From assembly GCA_964383915.1 (NCBI GenBank), contig CAYLJE010000076.1:1-12078 (forward strand): a stretch of DNA of 12,078 nucleotides. Reading direction: 5' to 3'. The notes under the pieces are model-generated. The model saw nothing but the letters and a program-made list of their open reading frames with translations. It ran no database searches and had not been told where the DNA came from. Both the position numbers and the translations under genes were made by a program. Each line of letters begins with the position of its first letter. Positions within the stretch are counted from its first letter, which is position 1. The stretch is from DRPN01 sp964383915. Lineage in GTDB: Bacteria > Bacteroidota > Bacteroidia > Bacteroidales > VadinHA17. Below, in pieces: positions 6,253-12,078 of the stretch.

Positions 6253-7194
6253 TTATTGTAAAAAACCTGTGCTGATCGACTGATAGTTATAAACCTTTTG
6301 AATGATATCAGCCAGGAGGTCAGCTACGGAGATTACATGAATTTTAGGACTTTGATTTTTTAGAGGAATGGAGTCTGTCACCGCGAGTTCGGTCAAAGCA
6401 GAGTGATTAATATTTTCATAAGCATTTCCGGAAAGAATAGGATGTGTAGCGCAAGCCCTTATACTCAGGGCTCCCTGTTCCATCATTATATTGGCTGCTT
6501 TGGTAAGTGTTCCTGCCGTATCCACCATGTCATCCAGGATGACCACGTTTTTTCCCCGGACATCTCCGATGACGGTCATTTCTCCTATCACATTTGCTTT
6601 TTTTCTTTGTTTATAACAGATAACCATTTCGGCATTCAGAAAACGGGAATAGGCATTTGTTCTTTTTGTCCCCCCCATATCGGGAGATGCGACCACAAGA
6701 TTGTCCAGATGAAGATTTTTTATATAGGGTACAAAGAGAGAAGATGCAAAAATATGATCTACGGGGACATTGAAAAATCCCTGAATCTGATCAGCATGCA
6801 AATCCATAGTCATGATGCGGTCGGCGCCGGCAGTAGATAACAGGTCAGCAACCAGTTTGGCGCCGATGCTTACCCTGGGTTTGTCTTTTCTGTCCTGCCG
6901 TGCATATCCGAAATAAGGAATAACCGCAACCACCTGATATGCCGAGGCCCTTTTAGCTGCATCTATCATGAGCAGAAGTTCCATGAGGTTTTCTGCCGGT
7001 GGAAAAGTCGATTGGATGATGAATACACTGGACCCCCTGACAGACTCTTCAAAAGATGGCTGGAATTCCCCGTCGCTGAAAAACTGCATAGAACTTTTTC
7101 CAAGCTCTGTGCCGAGATTCCCGGCGATTTTTTCTGCCAGATATCGGCTGGCTCGACCTGAGAAAAATTTTAAAGGGGTATTTCCGGACATCAT
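6253..7194 (-). CDS. prs: Ribose-phosphate pyrophosphokinase (PRPP synthetase)
   Basis: Makes 5-phosphoribosyl 1-pyrophosphate from ribose 5-phosphate and ATP for purine, pyrimidine, NAD, histidine and tryptophan synthesis. The 313-residue length is that of class I enzymes. Clear family blocks are FFSDGEFQPSFEESVRG (about 38-54), the ATP-binding FGYARQDRKDKPRVSIG (95-111), DLHADQIQGFF (131-141) with the metal-binding His, SPDMGGTKR (171-179), and the ribose-5-phosphate/PRPP loop VVILDDMVDTAGT (217-229). I start at the ATG at 7194. An adjacent ATG at 7191 is equally possible, and a TTG at 7218 falls too near the predicted transcription start. It lies upstream of rplY-pth in the commonly conserved prs-rplY-pth order, but with its own promoter. 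Confidence 0.96.
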   Translation of the reverse strand: MMSGNTPLKFFSGRASRYLAEKIAGNLGTELGKSSMQFFSDGEFQPSFEESVRGSSVFIIQSTFPPAENLMELLLMIDAAKRASAYQVVAVIPYFGYARQDRKDKPRVSIGAKLVADLLSTAGADRIMTMDLHADQIQGFFNVPVDHIFASSLFVPYIKNLHLDNLVVASPDMGGTKRTNAYSRFLNAEMVICYKQRKKANVIGEMTVIGDVRGKNVVILDDMVDTAGTLTKAANIMMEQGALSIRACATHPILSGNAYENINHSALTELAVTDSIPLKNQSPKIHVISVADLLADIIQKVYNYQSISTGFLQ

Positions 7195-7196
7195 GT

Positions 7197-7224
7197 AAGT
7201 ATTAAATGAATATTTCAAATACTT
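7197..7224 (-). repeat. Inverted repeat in the prs leader
   Basis: AAGTATT (7197-7203) and AATACTT (7218-7224) are exact 7-bp complements separated by 14 nt. They occupy almost the entire predicted 5' leader of prs and end two bases before the ATG. A weak stem here could affect initiation, but it is AT-rich and could be chance. Confidence 0.35.
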
Positions 7225-7228
7225 GTGG

Positions 7229-7236
7229 CAAAATTA
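7229..7236 (-). promoter_or_regulatory. Promoter -7 element of prs
   Basis: The minus strand reads TAATTTTG, a perfect TAnnTTTG match. Transcription would begin near 7222, leaving a leader of about 28 nt to the ATG at 7194, like that of pfkA and rlmN. Confidence 0.55.
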
Positions 7237-7268
7237 CAATATTCAGGTTATTTTATTATAAATATTTT

Positions 7269-7874
7269 TTAACTATTTTTAAACAATTGGCTTGTCTCTT
7301 TAATAAAAGCCAGCATGTCATCCCTGCCATGGGTGGTTTTAGCCGAAGTAAGATACATCGCAGGTAAGGATTCCCAACGTTGTAAAGTACTTTTTATGAA
7401 TAGTTTTTTATTTTTTTCCAGTTGGATGGCAGATAACTTGTCTGTCTTGGTGAAGACGATGATAAAAGGAATTTTATGTTCTCCCAGGTAATCCATGAAC
7501 TTTTTATCATTCACCAGATCGGGATGCCGGGCATCAATTAGTAAAAACAAGTTCATCAGATTCTTACGGTACCGTATGTAATCAAGTACCAGCTTTCCCC
7601 ATTGTTGTACTATTTTCTTCCCGGCCCTGGCATATCCATACCCGGGGAGATCTGCCAGATACCATTCGTTGTTTATTAAAAAATGGTTTATCAATTGGGT
7701 CTTTCCGGGTGTCGAGGAAATGCGTGCCAGATTCTTACGCTGACACAGCATGTTGATCAGGGAAGATTTTCCTACATTTGACCGGCCCGTAAAAGCATAT
7801 TCCGGAAAATCAGGTTCAGGACAGTTTTCCAGAAACGGGCTGCTCCCGATAAATTTGATCTGGCGGATGATCAT
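7269..7874 (-). CDS. engB: Ribosome biogenesis GTP-binding protein EngB/YsxC
   Basis: TRAFAC-class GTPase needed for assembly of the 50S subunit in bacteria. In the 201-residue protein all GTPase motifs are present: G1 GRSNVGKSS (30-38), switch I STPGKT (54-59), G3 DLPGYG (75-80), G4 TKTD (142-145) and G5 TSAK (176-179). I start at the ATG at 7874, which gives 'MIIRQIKFIGSSPF' as in homologues. An ATG at 7910 would add twelve residues and cannot be excluded. The DUF2905 gene ends 75 nt upstream, so the two may be co-transcribed. The stop lies about 30 bp before the prs promoter. Confidence 0.94.
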   Translation of the reverse strand: MIIRQIKFIGSSPFLENCPEPDFPEYAFTGRSNVGKSSLINMLCQRKNLARISSTPGKTQLINHFLINNEWYLADLPGYGYARAGKKIVQQWGKLVLDYIRYRKNLMNLFLLIDARHPDLVNDKKFMDYLGEHKIPFIIVFTKTDKLSAIQLEKNKKLFIKSTLQRWESLPAMYLTSAKTTHGRDDMLAFIKETSQLFKNS

Positions 7875-7949
7875 GGCGCTATTTTTTACGGGAGTAAAGT
7901 AATAAATCATTTTGAAACTAAAGATATGGAATGTTGGAAGAATGGAAAA

Positions 7950-8177
7950 TTACCGGGAAATTTTATGTATCAGCCAAAGGATAAAACTCAGGATGGCACT
8001 GAGAAGCAGCATGGAAGTAATTGGAAAATAGAAAGCGAAATGTTCTTTTCTGATACGGATATCCCCGGGCAGATGACCGAACCAGCCTGTTTTTCCCGGC
8101 AATAACCAAAGGACTATCCCGGTGATTACAAAGATAATCCCAACCAGAACAAGCCATTTGCCTATTTGTTGCATCAT
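7950..8177 (-). CDS. DUF2905 family small membrane protein
   Basis: A 75-residue protein with two predicted membrane helices (about 7-26 and 50-70) joined by a loop containing GHLPGDIRIRKEHFAFYFP (34-52). That loop is the signature I associate with DUF2905, a widespread family of unknown function in the cytoplasmic membrane. The two helices with a conserved basic/aromatic loop make a hairpin topology. The ATG at 8177 is followed by a second ATG at 8174. A perfect -7 element at 8188-8195 would leave almost no leader, so the message may be nearly leaderless. It lies upstream of engB and divergent from the GH20 gene. Confidence 0.87.
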   Translation of the reverse strand: MMQQIGKWLVLVGIIFVITGIVLWLLPGKTGWFGHLPGDIRIRKEHFAFYFPITSMLLLSAILSFILWLIHKISR

Positions 8178-8187
8178 TATTTTTCTA

Positions 8188-8195
8188 CAAAACTA
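8188..8195 (-). promoter_or_regulatory. Promoter -7 element of the DUF2905 gene
   Basis: The minus strand reads TAGTTTTG, a perfect TAnnTTTG match only about ten bases upstream of the ATG. If used, the transcript would be nearly leaderless. Confidence 0.42.
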
Positions 8196-8212
8196 TATTG
8201 TATGGATGAAAC

Positions 8213-8243
8213 AATCAAGAAGAATTATTTTTTCTTTTTGATT
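8213..8243. repeat. Imperfect inverted repeat between divergent genes
   Basis: AATCAAGAAGAA (8213-8224) pairs with TTCTTTTTGATT (8232-8243) over 12 bp with one mismatch and a 7-nt loop. It lies upstream of the DUF2905 promoter, in the 255-bp divergent interval with the GH20 gene. Apart from this repeat and the promoter elements I see nothing in that interval. Confidence 0.35.
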
Positions 8244-8383
8244 CTTTTTAGAGGAATGTAAAAGTCAGAATATCAGAATGAAAAATAAAAAAATATTTGG
8301 TAAAAACCCCCGGACAATGGAAATCGTTAGAAATGGTGATAAAAATTATTCTTTTTTATTTAAGGAATAAGGTATAAATGTTT

Positions 8384-8391
8384 TAACTTTA
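8384..8391 (+). promoter_or_regulatory. Possible -7 element of the GH20 gene
   Basis: TAACTTTA matches TAnnTTTG except for the last base, and TTTA at 8359-8362 stands 21 nt upstream where TTTG is expected. A transcription start near 8397 would give a 35-nt leader. This is a weak match in AT-rich DNA. Confidence 0.33.
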
Positions 8392-8432
8392 GCAGCCATA
8401 AAAGAATTTAAAACGATAAAACACTCAAACGT

Positions 8433-10076
8433 ATGAAAAAGTTGTATTTTAGTCTGATTATTGCAGCATCCATTGTTTTTACGGGTTGCTCGAATAAGGG
8501 AGATCATGTAAATGTTTATCCGATTATTCCCAAGCCTGTTTCGCTGATTCCGGCAAAAGGACAGTTTGTTTTTACTCCTCAAACAAAGGTGCTCTTTTAC
8601 CCCGAGAACAAGGAGTTAAAAGATATAGGGGCGTTTTTTGCCGGATTTCTGACCCGCTCCGCCGGCTTTCCTATGGAAATAGCTCCTGCTGCCAGACCCG
8701 CTGTATCAAAACATGATCTTGTGATGGTAGTGGATACGACACTGGATATGAATCCCGAGGGATACCTGCTTACCATTACTCCAAAGACGATTGAGATCAA
8801 AGCAAAAGAACCCCGGGGGGTCTTTTATGCCATACAGACATTGAGGCAACTGCTGCCGCCCCAGGTGGAGAGCGTTACGAAAGTGGAGAATATGGCTTTT
8901 ACCGTTCCTTGTGCTAAAATAAAAGACCAGCCCCGGTTTCCTTACCGGGGGTTGCATCTGGACGTGGGACGTCATTTTTTCCCAAAAGATTTTATTATCA
9001 GGTATCTCGACCTGATGGCTTTATATAAATATAACACTTTCCATTGGCATCTGACCGAGGATCAGGGTTGGCGCATTGAAATCAAAAAATATCCGCGCCT
9101 GACCAAAGTAGGAGCCTGGCGGAAAGAAACGCTTGTCGGACACTGGGGTCAAAAGCCCGAGAAATATGACGGGAAAAGATACGGGGGTTATTATACGCAG
9201 GAAGATATCAGAGAAGTAGTAGCTCACGCGAAGAAACTTTACATCACGGTCATTCCGGAAATTGAAATGCCGGGACATTCCCTGGCAGCACTGGCTTCTT
9301 ATCCCTATCTGGGATGTACCGGAGGGCCTTATGAGGTGGCTACTCACTGGGGGGTGTTTAAAGATATCTATTGTGCCGGGAATGATAGTACGTTTAAATT
9401 TCTGGAAGATGTATTAACAGAAGTGATGGATTTGTTTCCCAGTAAGTATATTCATATAGGAGGAGATGAAACGCCGAAAGACCGGTGGAAAAAATGTCCC
9501 AAAGATCAGGCACGGATAAAAGCAGAAGGATTGAAAAATGAAAATGAGCTGCAGAGTTATTTTATTTCCAGGATAGAAAAGTTCCTGAATGCCCACGGAC
9601 GTAATATCATTGGATGGGATGAAATCCTGGAAGGCGGACTGGCCCCCAATGCTACGGTGATGTCGTGGCGGGGGATCAAAGGGGGTATTGCTGCAGCCAA
9701 AATGAATCATGATGTGATCATGACTCCCGGAGCCTATTGTTATTTCGACCATTACCAGGGAGACCCTAAGAAAGAGCCTTTGGCCATCGGCGGCTTTCTC
9801 CCCCTGAAAAAAGTGTATTCTTATGAACCGGTACCAGAGGAACTAACGCCAGCGCAGCAAAAACATATACTCGGAGCCCAGGGAAATGTCTGGACTGAGT
9901 ATATAGCCACCCCTGATTATGTTGAATATATGGTATATCCCCGGGCCTGTGCCCTCTCAGAGGTGGACTGGACCCCCGCCGGGGAGAAAAACTATGATGA
10001 TTTCCTCATCCGGTTAAAATCCAACCTCAAACATCTGAAAGTAATGGGAGTCAATTACAGACCATTGGATAAATAA
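8433..10076 (+). CDS. GH20 beta-N-acetylhexosaminidase lipoprotein
   Basis: Removes terminal beta-linked GlcNAc or GalNAc from glycans or chitin fragments by substrate-assisted catalysis. The 547-residue protein begins with a lipoprotein signal peptide, MKKLYFSLIIAASIVFTGC, with Cys19 as the lipidated residue, so it is anchored in a membrane, probably the outer membrane or periplasmic face. A GH20b-like N-terminal domain spans about 27-165. The GH20 barrel starts at YRGLHLDVGRHFF (171-183), continues with FHWHLTEDQGWRIEI (203-217) and IPEIEMPGH (274-282), and carries the catalytic pair Asp345-Glu346 in HIGGDE (341-346). The end of the barrel is marked by GAQGNVWTEY (481-490). No SusC/SusD or other glycan gene is nearby, so substrate range is open. 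An assembly gap follows 16 bases after the stop codon. Confidence 0.95.
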   Translation: MKKLYFSLIIAASIVFTGCSNKGDHVNVYPIIPKPVSLIPAKGQFVFTPQTKVLFYPENKELKDIGAFFAGFLTRSAGFPMEIAPAARPAVSKHDLVMVVDTTLDMNPEGYLLTITPKTIEIKAKEPRGVFYAIQTLRQLLPPQVESVTKVENMAFTVPCAKIKDQPRFPYRGLHLDVGRHFFPKDFIIRYLDLMALYKYNTFHWHLTEDQGWRIEIKKYPRLTKVGAWRKETLVGHWGQKPEKYDGKRYGGYYTQEDIREVVAHAKKLYITVIPEIEMPGHSLAALASYPYLGCTGGPYEVATHWGVFKDIYCAGNDSTFKFLEDVLTEVMDLFPSKYIHIGGDETPKDRWKKCPKDQARIKAEGLKNENELQSYFISRIEKFLNAHGRNIIGWDEILEGGLAPNATVMSWRGIKGGIAAAKMNHDVIMTPGAYCYFDHYQGDPKKEPLAIGGFLPLKKVYSYEPVPEELTPAQQKHILGAQGNVWTEYIATPDYVEYMVYPRACALSEVDWTPAGEKNYDDFLIRLKSNLKHLKVMGVNYRPLDK

Positions 10077-10092
10077 GGCTAAAGGCTAAAGG
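10077..10092. repeat. GGCTAAA tandem repeat cut by the assembly gap
   Basis: GGCTAAA occurs twice head to tail followed by GG, directly after the GH20 stop codon, and then the sequence is replaced by N. A longer array may have stopped the assembler here; the true copy number cannot be known. Confidence 0.5.
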
Positions 10093-10192
10093 NNNNNNNN
10101 NNNNNNNNNNNNNNNNNNNNNNNNNNNNNNNNNNNNNNNNNNNNNNNNNNNNNNNNNNNNNNNNNNNNNNNNNNNNNNNNNNNNNNNNNNNN
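10093..10192. other. Assembly gap of 100 N
   Basis: Exactly 100 unknown bases. The round size suggests a placeholder rather than a measured distance. Any terminator of the GH20 gene or of rlmN, and possibly further genes, is hidden here. Confidence 0.99.
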
Positions 10193-10193
10193 C

Positions 10194-11219
10194 TTATTTA
10201 CTTGGATCTTGTTTCTTGGTGGACAGCAGCCCGCAGGCTGCATCAATATCCTGGCCGCGGGAACGGCGAATAGTTGTCAGGATTCCTTTGGCAGTCAGTA
10301 GATCCCGGAATTTTTCAAGATCGTGAGAGGAAGGACTGTGTAGCGGGGTGCCGGGGATCTCATGGTACCGGATCAGGTTGATCCTGCTTCTCAGGCCATT
10401 GAGCAAACGTGCCAGCTCTTTGACATGGGTAGGGGTGTCATTCAGGCTTTTGAATACAATATATTCAAAAGAGATGCGGCGCTGGCCGGTCCAGTCATAT
10501 TGTTTTACGAAATCAATGACCTCCCGGATGGGATATTTTTTCTGTATCGGCATCAGGTCTTCTCTTTCCCGGTCAAAAGGTGAGTGCAGGCTGATGGCCA
10601 GATGACAGTTGGTATGTTCCATGAAGTCTTTCATCGCCGGCAGGATACCAATGGTCGAAACGGTGATCCGGCGGGGACTCCATCCGAAGCCTTTGGGTGA
10701 GGTCAGGATATCCAGGCTTTTTAAGACGGCCTCCGGGTTGTCCAGTGGTTCTCCCATGCCCATATAGACAATGTTGGTCAGTAGGTCACTTTCCGGTACG
10801 GAAACCATCTGATTCAGGATATCTCCGACATCCAGGTTGCCATGAAAACCCTGTTTCCCGGTCATACAGAACAAACAGCCCATCTTGCACCCCACCTGCG
10901 TGCTGATGCACAGCGTATGTCTTTTCTTATCTGGAATATAGGCAGTCTCAATAAAACGGCCGGAAGCTGCCTTAAATAAATATTTTTTTGTCCCGTCCAA
11001 AGATACCTGTTCGTTCAGCGGGTCATGCAGGCCAATGGTGTATTTTTGCTTTAGTTTTTCCCTGGCAGCTTTGGAAAGATTGGACATATCGTCTATAGAA
11101 CGGGTATGCTTCCGGTACAACCAGTCGGCCATCTGGGCTGCCGTAAAACGTGGCAACCCTTCAGCCGAGACAATATCTTGTATTTCATCCCATGTCTTTC
11201 CAAAAAGAGATGTTTTCAT
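10194..11219 (-). CDS. rlmN: Dual-specificity RNA methyltransferase RlmN (radical SAM)
   Basis: Methylates C2 of A2503 in 23S rRNA and, in E. coli, A37 of certain tRNAs, using radical SAM chemistry with a methyl-cysteine intermediate. The 341-residue protein has the CxxxCxxC iron-sulphur motif (Cys111, Cys115, Cys118 in GCKMGCLFCMTGKQG), the SAM-binding GMGEPL (154-159), and the C-terminal cysteine Cys329 in DIDAACGLL that carries the methyl group or resolves the intermediate. Glu91 in FIETAYIP aligns with the family's conserved Glu. The HLAISLHSP block (206-214) and length favour RlmN over the resistance enzyme Cfr. The ATG at 11219 lies about 27 nt from the predicted transcription start. 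The TAA lies next to the assembly gap. Confidence 0.96.
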   Translation of the reverse strand: MKTSLFGKTWDEIQDIVSAEGLPRFTAAQMADWLYRKHTRSIDDMSNLSKAAREKLKQKYTIGLHDPLNEQVSLDGTKKYLFKAASGRFIETAYIPDKKRHTLCISTQVGCKMGCLFCMTGKQGFHGNLDVGDILNQMVSVPESDLLTNIVYMGMGEPLDNPEAVLKSLDILTSPKGFGWSPRRITVSTIGILPAMKDFMEHTNCHLAISLHSPFDREREDLMPIQKKYPIREVIDFVKQYDWTGQRRISFEYIVFKSLNDTPTHVKELARLLNGLRSRINLIRYHEIPGTPLHSPSSHDLEKFRDLLTAKGILTTIRRSRGQDIDAACGLLSTKKQDPSK

Positions 11220-11542
11220 TGGGTTTCCTGCTAACGGATTTTAAGGATGGCACAAAGGTACAAAAACGCAGGGGCTTCTTCCTATTTATTTTTAACCAGG
11301 GATAATAAAAATAACCAAAAAAATTATAAAACTTCTCAGTTGTTGATATAATCAGGATAAATGAATAGAATATAAATACTTCTTCTCTCTCAAGGATTTT
11401 TTCTTCAAAAGGTAAGATAGAAAAAACCATCCGGCGCTTTGATAGAATTTACTGAGAGATATTAAATAAGGCGTAATAGTTGATCCGAACTCTGCCATTA
11501 AATACTTTTATCCATGGCGCAATCCGGGATGAACATACTTGC
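11220..11542. other. Non-coding interval upstream of rlmN
   Basis: This 323-bp stretch lies between rlmN and the next small gene on the same strand. Besides the rlmN -7 element at 11253-11260 I see no gene, RNA or strong hairpin. An 81-codon minus-strand frame (11185-11430) crosses the rlmN start and promoter, is rich in Phe/Tyr from AT-rich DNA, and resembles no family I know. Confidence 0.6.
11253..11260 (-). promoter_or_regulatory. Promoter -7 element of rlmN
   Basis: The minus strand reads TACCTTTG, a perfect TAnnTTTG match, within TTTTTGTACCTTTGTG, an arrangement often seen before Bacteroidota genes. Transcription would start near 11246, giving a leader of about 27 nt. Confidence 0.65.
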
Positions 11543-11737
11543 TTATTTTTTGTCTGATTTGGGATATAGTAAAAAGCAAATAGTAAACAGCAGAAAACTG
11601 TTGGCTACATGAAAGTAGTTAATCGCATGATTAACCCCCAGAAAAGCACTGTTTGTGAGGAAATTAATCAGGCCAAAAAGCATTAGAATTCCACCAATGA
11701 TTCCGGTAATCCAGGCGAGTGTTTTCATTTTGGACAT
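11543..11737 (-). CDS. Small two-helix membrane protein, unknown function
   Basis: A 64-residue protein with two hydrophobic segments: LAWITGIIGGILMLFGLINFL (first 21-residue helix, about 7-27) and a second of about 42-57 within YFHVANSFLLFTICFLLYPK. They are joined by a short loop with GVNHAINYFH, and a Lys/Asp-rich tail follows. The pattern resembles small Bacteroidota membrane proteins with 'FHVANSFLL', but I cannot name a family. I start at the ATG at 11737. The ATG at 11728 (starting 'MKTLAW') is nearly as good, and a TTG at 11773 is less likely. No Shine-Dalgarno or -7 element was found, so confidence rests on the composed, membrane-protein-like sequence. Confidence 0.6.
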   Translation of the reverse strand: MSKMKTLAWITGIIGGILMLFGLINFLTNSAFLGVNHAINYFHVANSFLLFTICFLLYPKSDKK

Positions 11738-11821
11738 ATTTTGGGTTGAAATAAAATAGTTAACTACGGGCAAGTTAAGTAATTATAGCCAATTATCAAA
11801 TAGTCTGGCTTTTTTACAGGG

Positions 11822-11850
11822 AAGGAGGCTTGGGCTTCCTTTTGGTTTTT
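11822..11850 (+). terminator. Hairpin with T-rich tail
   Basis: AAGGAGGC-TTGG-GCTTCCTT forms an 8-bp stem (one G-T pair) with a tetraloop, followed by TTGGTTTTT on the plus strand. A second weaker one, AGCCA(14)TGGCT and six T, lies at 11787-11815 in the same orientation. No plus-strand gene precedes them in the visible sequence, so their use as terminators is doubtful. The T-tracts are on the wrong side for the minus-strand gene ending at 11980. Confidence 0.3.
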
Positions 11851-11879
11851 GTCGGAATGCAGGATTTTCTTGCCGGAAA

Positions 11880-11896
11880 TCATCCGCTGCGGATGA
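11880..11896. repeat. Short perfect inverted repeat
   Basis: TCATCCG-CTG-CGGATGA is a perfect 7-bp stem with a 3-nt loop, 84 bp beyond the stop of the partial gene at the right edge. There is no T-tract in that gene's transcript after it. Confidence 0.4.
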
Positions 11897-11979
11897 ATAG
11901 CTCATCTGTTCATCAGTAGTTGAAGAAAGAGAGTAGTTAATAGTGTGAGATGTTTGCCCAGACACTTCAAAAATGAATT

Positions 11980-12078
11980 TCAGACCTTAAAATCAAGCTT
12001 AGGCTTGTAGGTCCGACTTACCGGTAAGGCTGTATCATCCAGCGTTATTTGTCCTTTGGAATAAGCTTTGATTTTGTT
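11980..12078 (-). CDS. C-terminal end of a LytTR-type response regulator (partial)
   Basis: The frame entering from the right edge is open for 32 codons and ends in TGA at 11980-11982. It reads NKIKAYSKGQITLDDTALPV and then SRTYKPKLDFKV. This fits the end of a LytTR DNA-binding domain, where an 'Asn-x-x-Lys-Ile' strand is followed by a beta hairpin and the motif 'hPVSRxYK' (here LPVSRTYK at residues 18-25). Such proteins are usually two-component response regulators paired with a membrane histidine kinase of the LytS/YehU type, and are common in Bacteroidota. The start and any receiver domain lie outside the window, so the family call rests on a short tail. Confidence 0.65.
   Translation of the reverse strand, partial: NKIKAYSKGQITLDDTALPVSRTYKPKLDFKV

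Noticed and set aside
8433..10076. Polysaccharide utilisation locus around the GH20 gene
   Set aside because: No SusC/SusD, regulator or other glycoside hydrolase is visible; neighbours are unrelated housekeeping genes or an assembly gap.
11185..11430. 81-codon minus-strand frame upstream of rlmN
   Set aside because: It covers the rlmN promoter and start codon, is Phe/Tyr-rich from AT-rich DNA, and lacks any family resemblance.
11618..11635. GTTAATC-GCAT-GATTAAC inverted repeat similar in flavour to the 26-bp palindrome
   Set aside because: It lies inside the coding sequence for the NHAIN segment of the small membrane protein and lacks the CTACGTAG core, so a shared operator is not supported.
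11757..11768. TAGTTAACTACG, sharing TTAACTACG with one arm of the 3801-3826 palindrome
   Set aside because: Only a nine-base match with no second arm; chance is likely in this AT-rich gap.
11783..11965. 60-codon minus-strand frame with GTG start (ends CKKARLFDNWL)
   Set aside because: It starts with GTG without a ribosome site, is low-complexity and hydrophilic, contains two hairpins, and resembles no protein family I know; more likely intergenic or repeat sequence.

Overview
The window comes from a Bacteroidota genome, probably Bacteroidales-like, with moderate-to-low GC. This is inferred from three things. The gene families are typical of the phylum: a DUF4924 protein, a Bacteroidota-style PlsC-like acyltransferase, and a GH20 lipoprotein with a short SPII signal. 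Most genes lack Shine-Dalgarno sites. Perfect or near-perfect copies of the Bacteroidota sigma -7 element TAnnTTTG stand a short distance upstream of most first genes. A run of exactly 100 N (10093-10192) is an assembly gap, so the part to its right is joined to the rest only by scaffolding.

Layout, left to right. Positions 70-8177 form one long minus-strand block. It holds a 6-phosphofructokinase (pfkA, glycolysis), then a two-gene unit of an SBF-type sodium/bile-acid symporter homologue and a membrane-bound PlsC-like acyltransferase. Next is a translation-related cluster, transcribed rplY (bL25) - pth - hslR-like S4 protein - DUF4924. It is preceded by prs (PRPP synthetase) with its own promoter, and then by engB/ysxC (ribosome-biogenesis GTPase) and a small DUF2905 membrane protein. 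The only complete plus-strand gene is a GH20 beta-N-acetylhexosaminidase lipoprotein (8433-10076), divergent from the DUF2905 gene. Beyond the gap, on the minus strand, lie rlmN (23S rRNA/tRNA A2503/A37 methyltransferase), a small two-helix membrane protein, and at the right edge the last 32 codons of what looks like a LytTR-type response regulator.

Functionally this is mostly housekeeping: central carbon and nucleotide precursors (pfkA, prs), translation and its quality control (bL25, Pth, Hsp15-like, EngB, RlmN), envelope lipid synthesis and transport, and surface amino-sugar scavenging. I see no mobile element, CRISPR array, toxin-antitoxin pair, defence system, or RNA gene.

The points most worth a second look are small. 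There is a perfect 26-bp palindrome at 3801-3826, followed by a 12-codon signal-peptide-like ORF fragment. Two GAA-triloop mini-hairpins lie just beyond pfkA. The PFK has an active site with G at the ATP/PPi selector position and K at the second position. The acyltransferase has an H-X5-D rather than H-X4-D catalytic spacing. A truncated regulator lies at the right edge. I did not find convincing evidence of a new multi-gene system.
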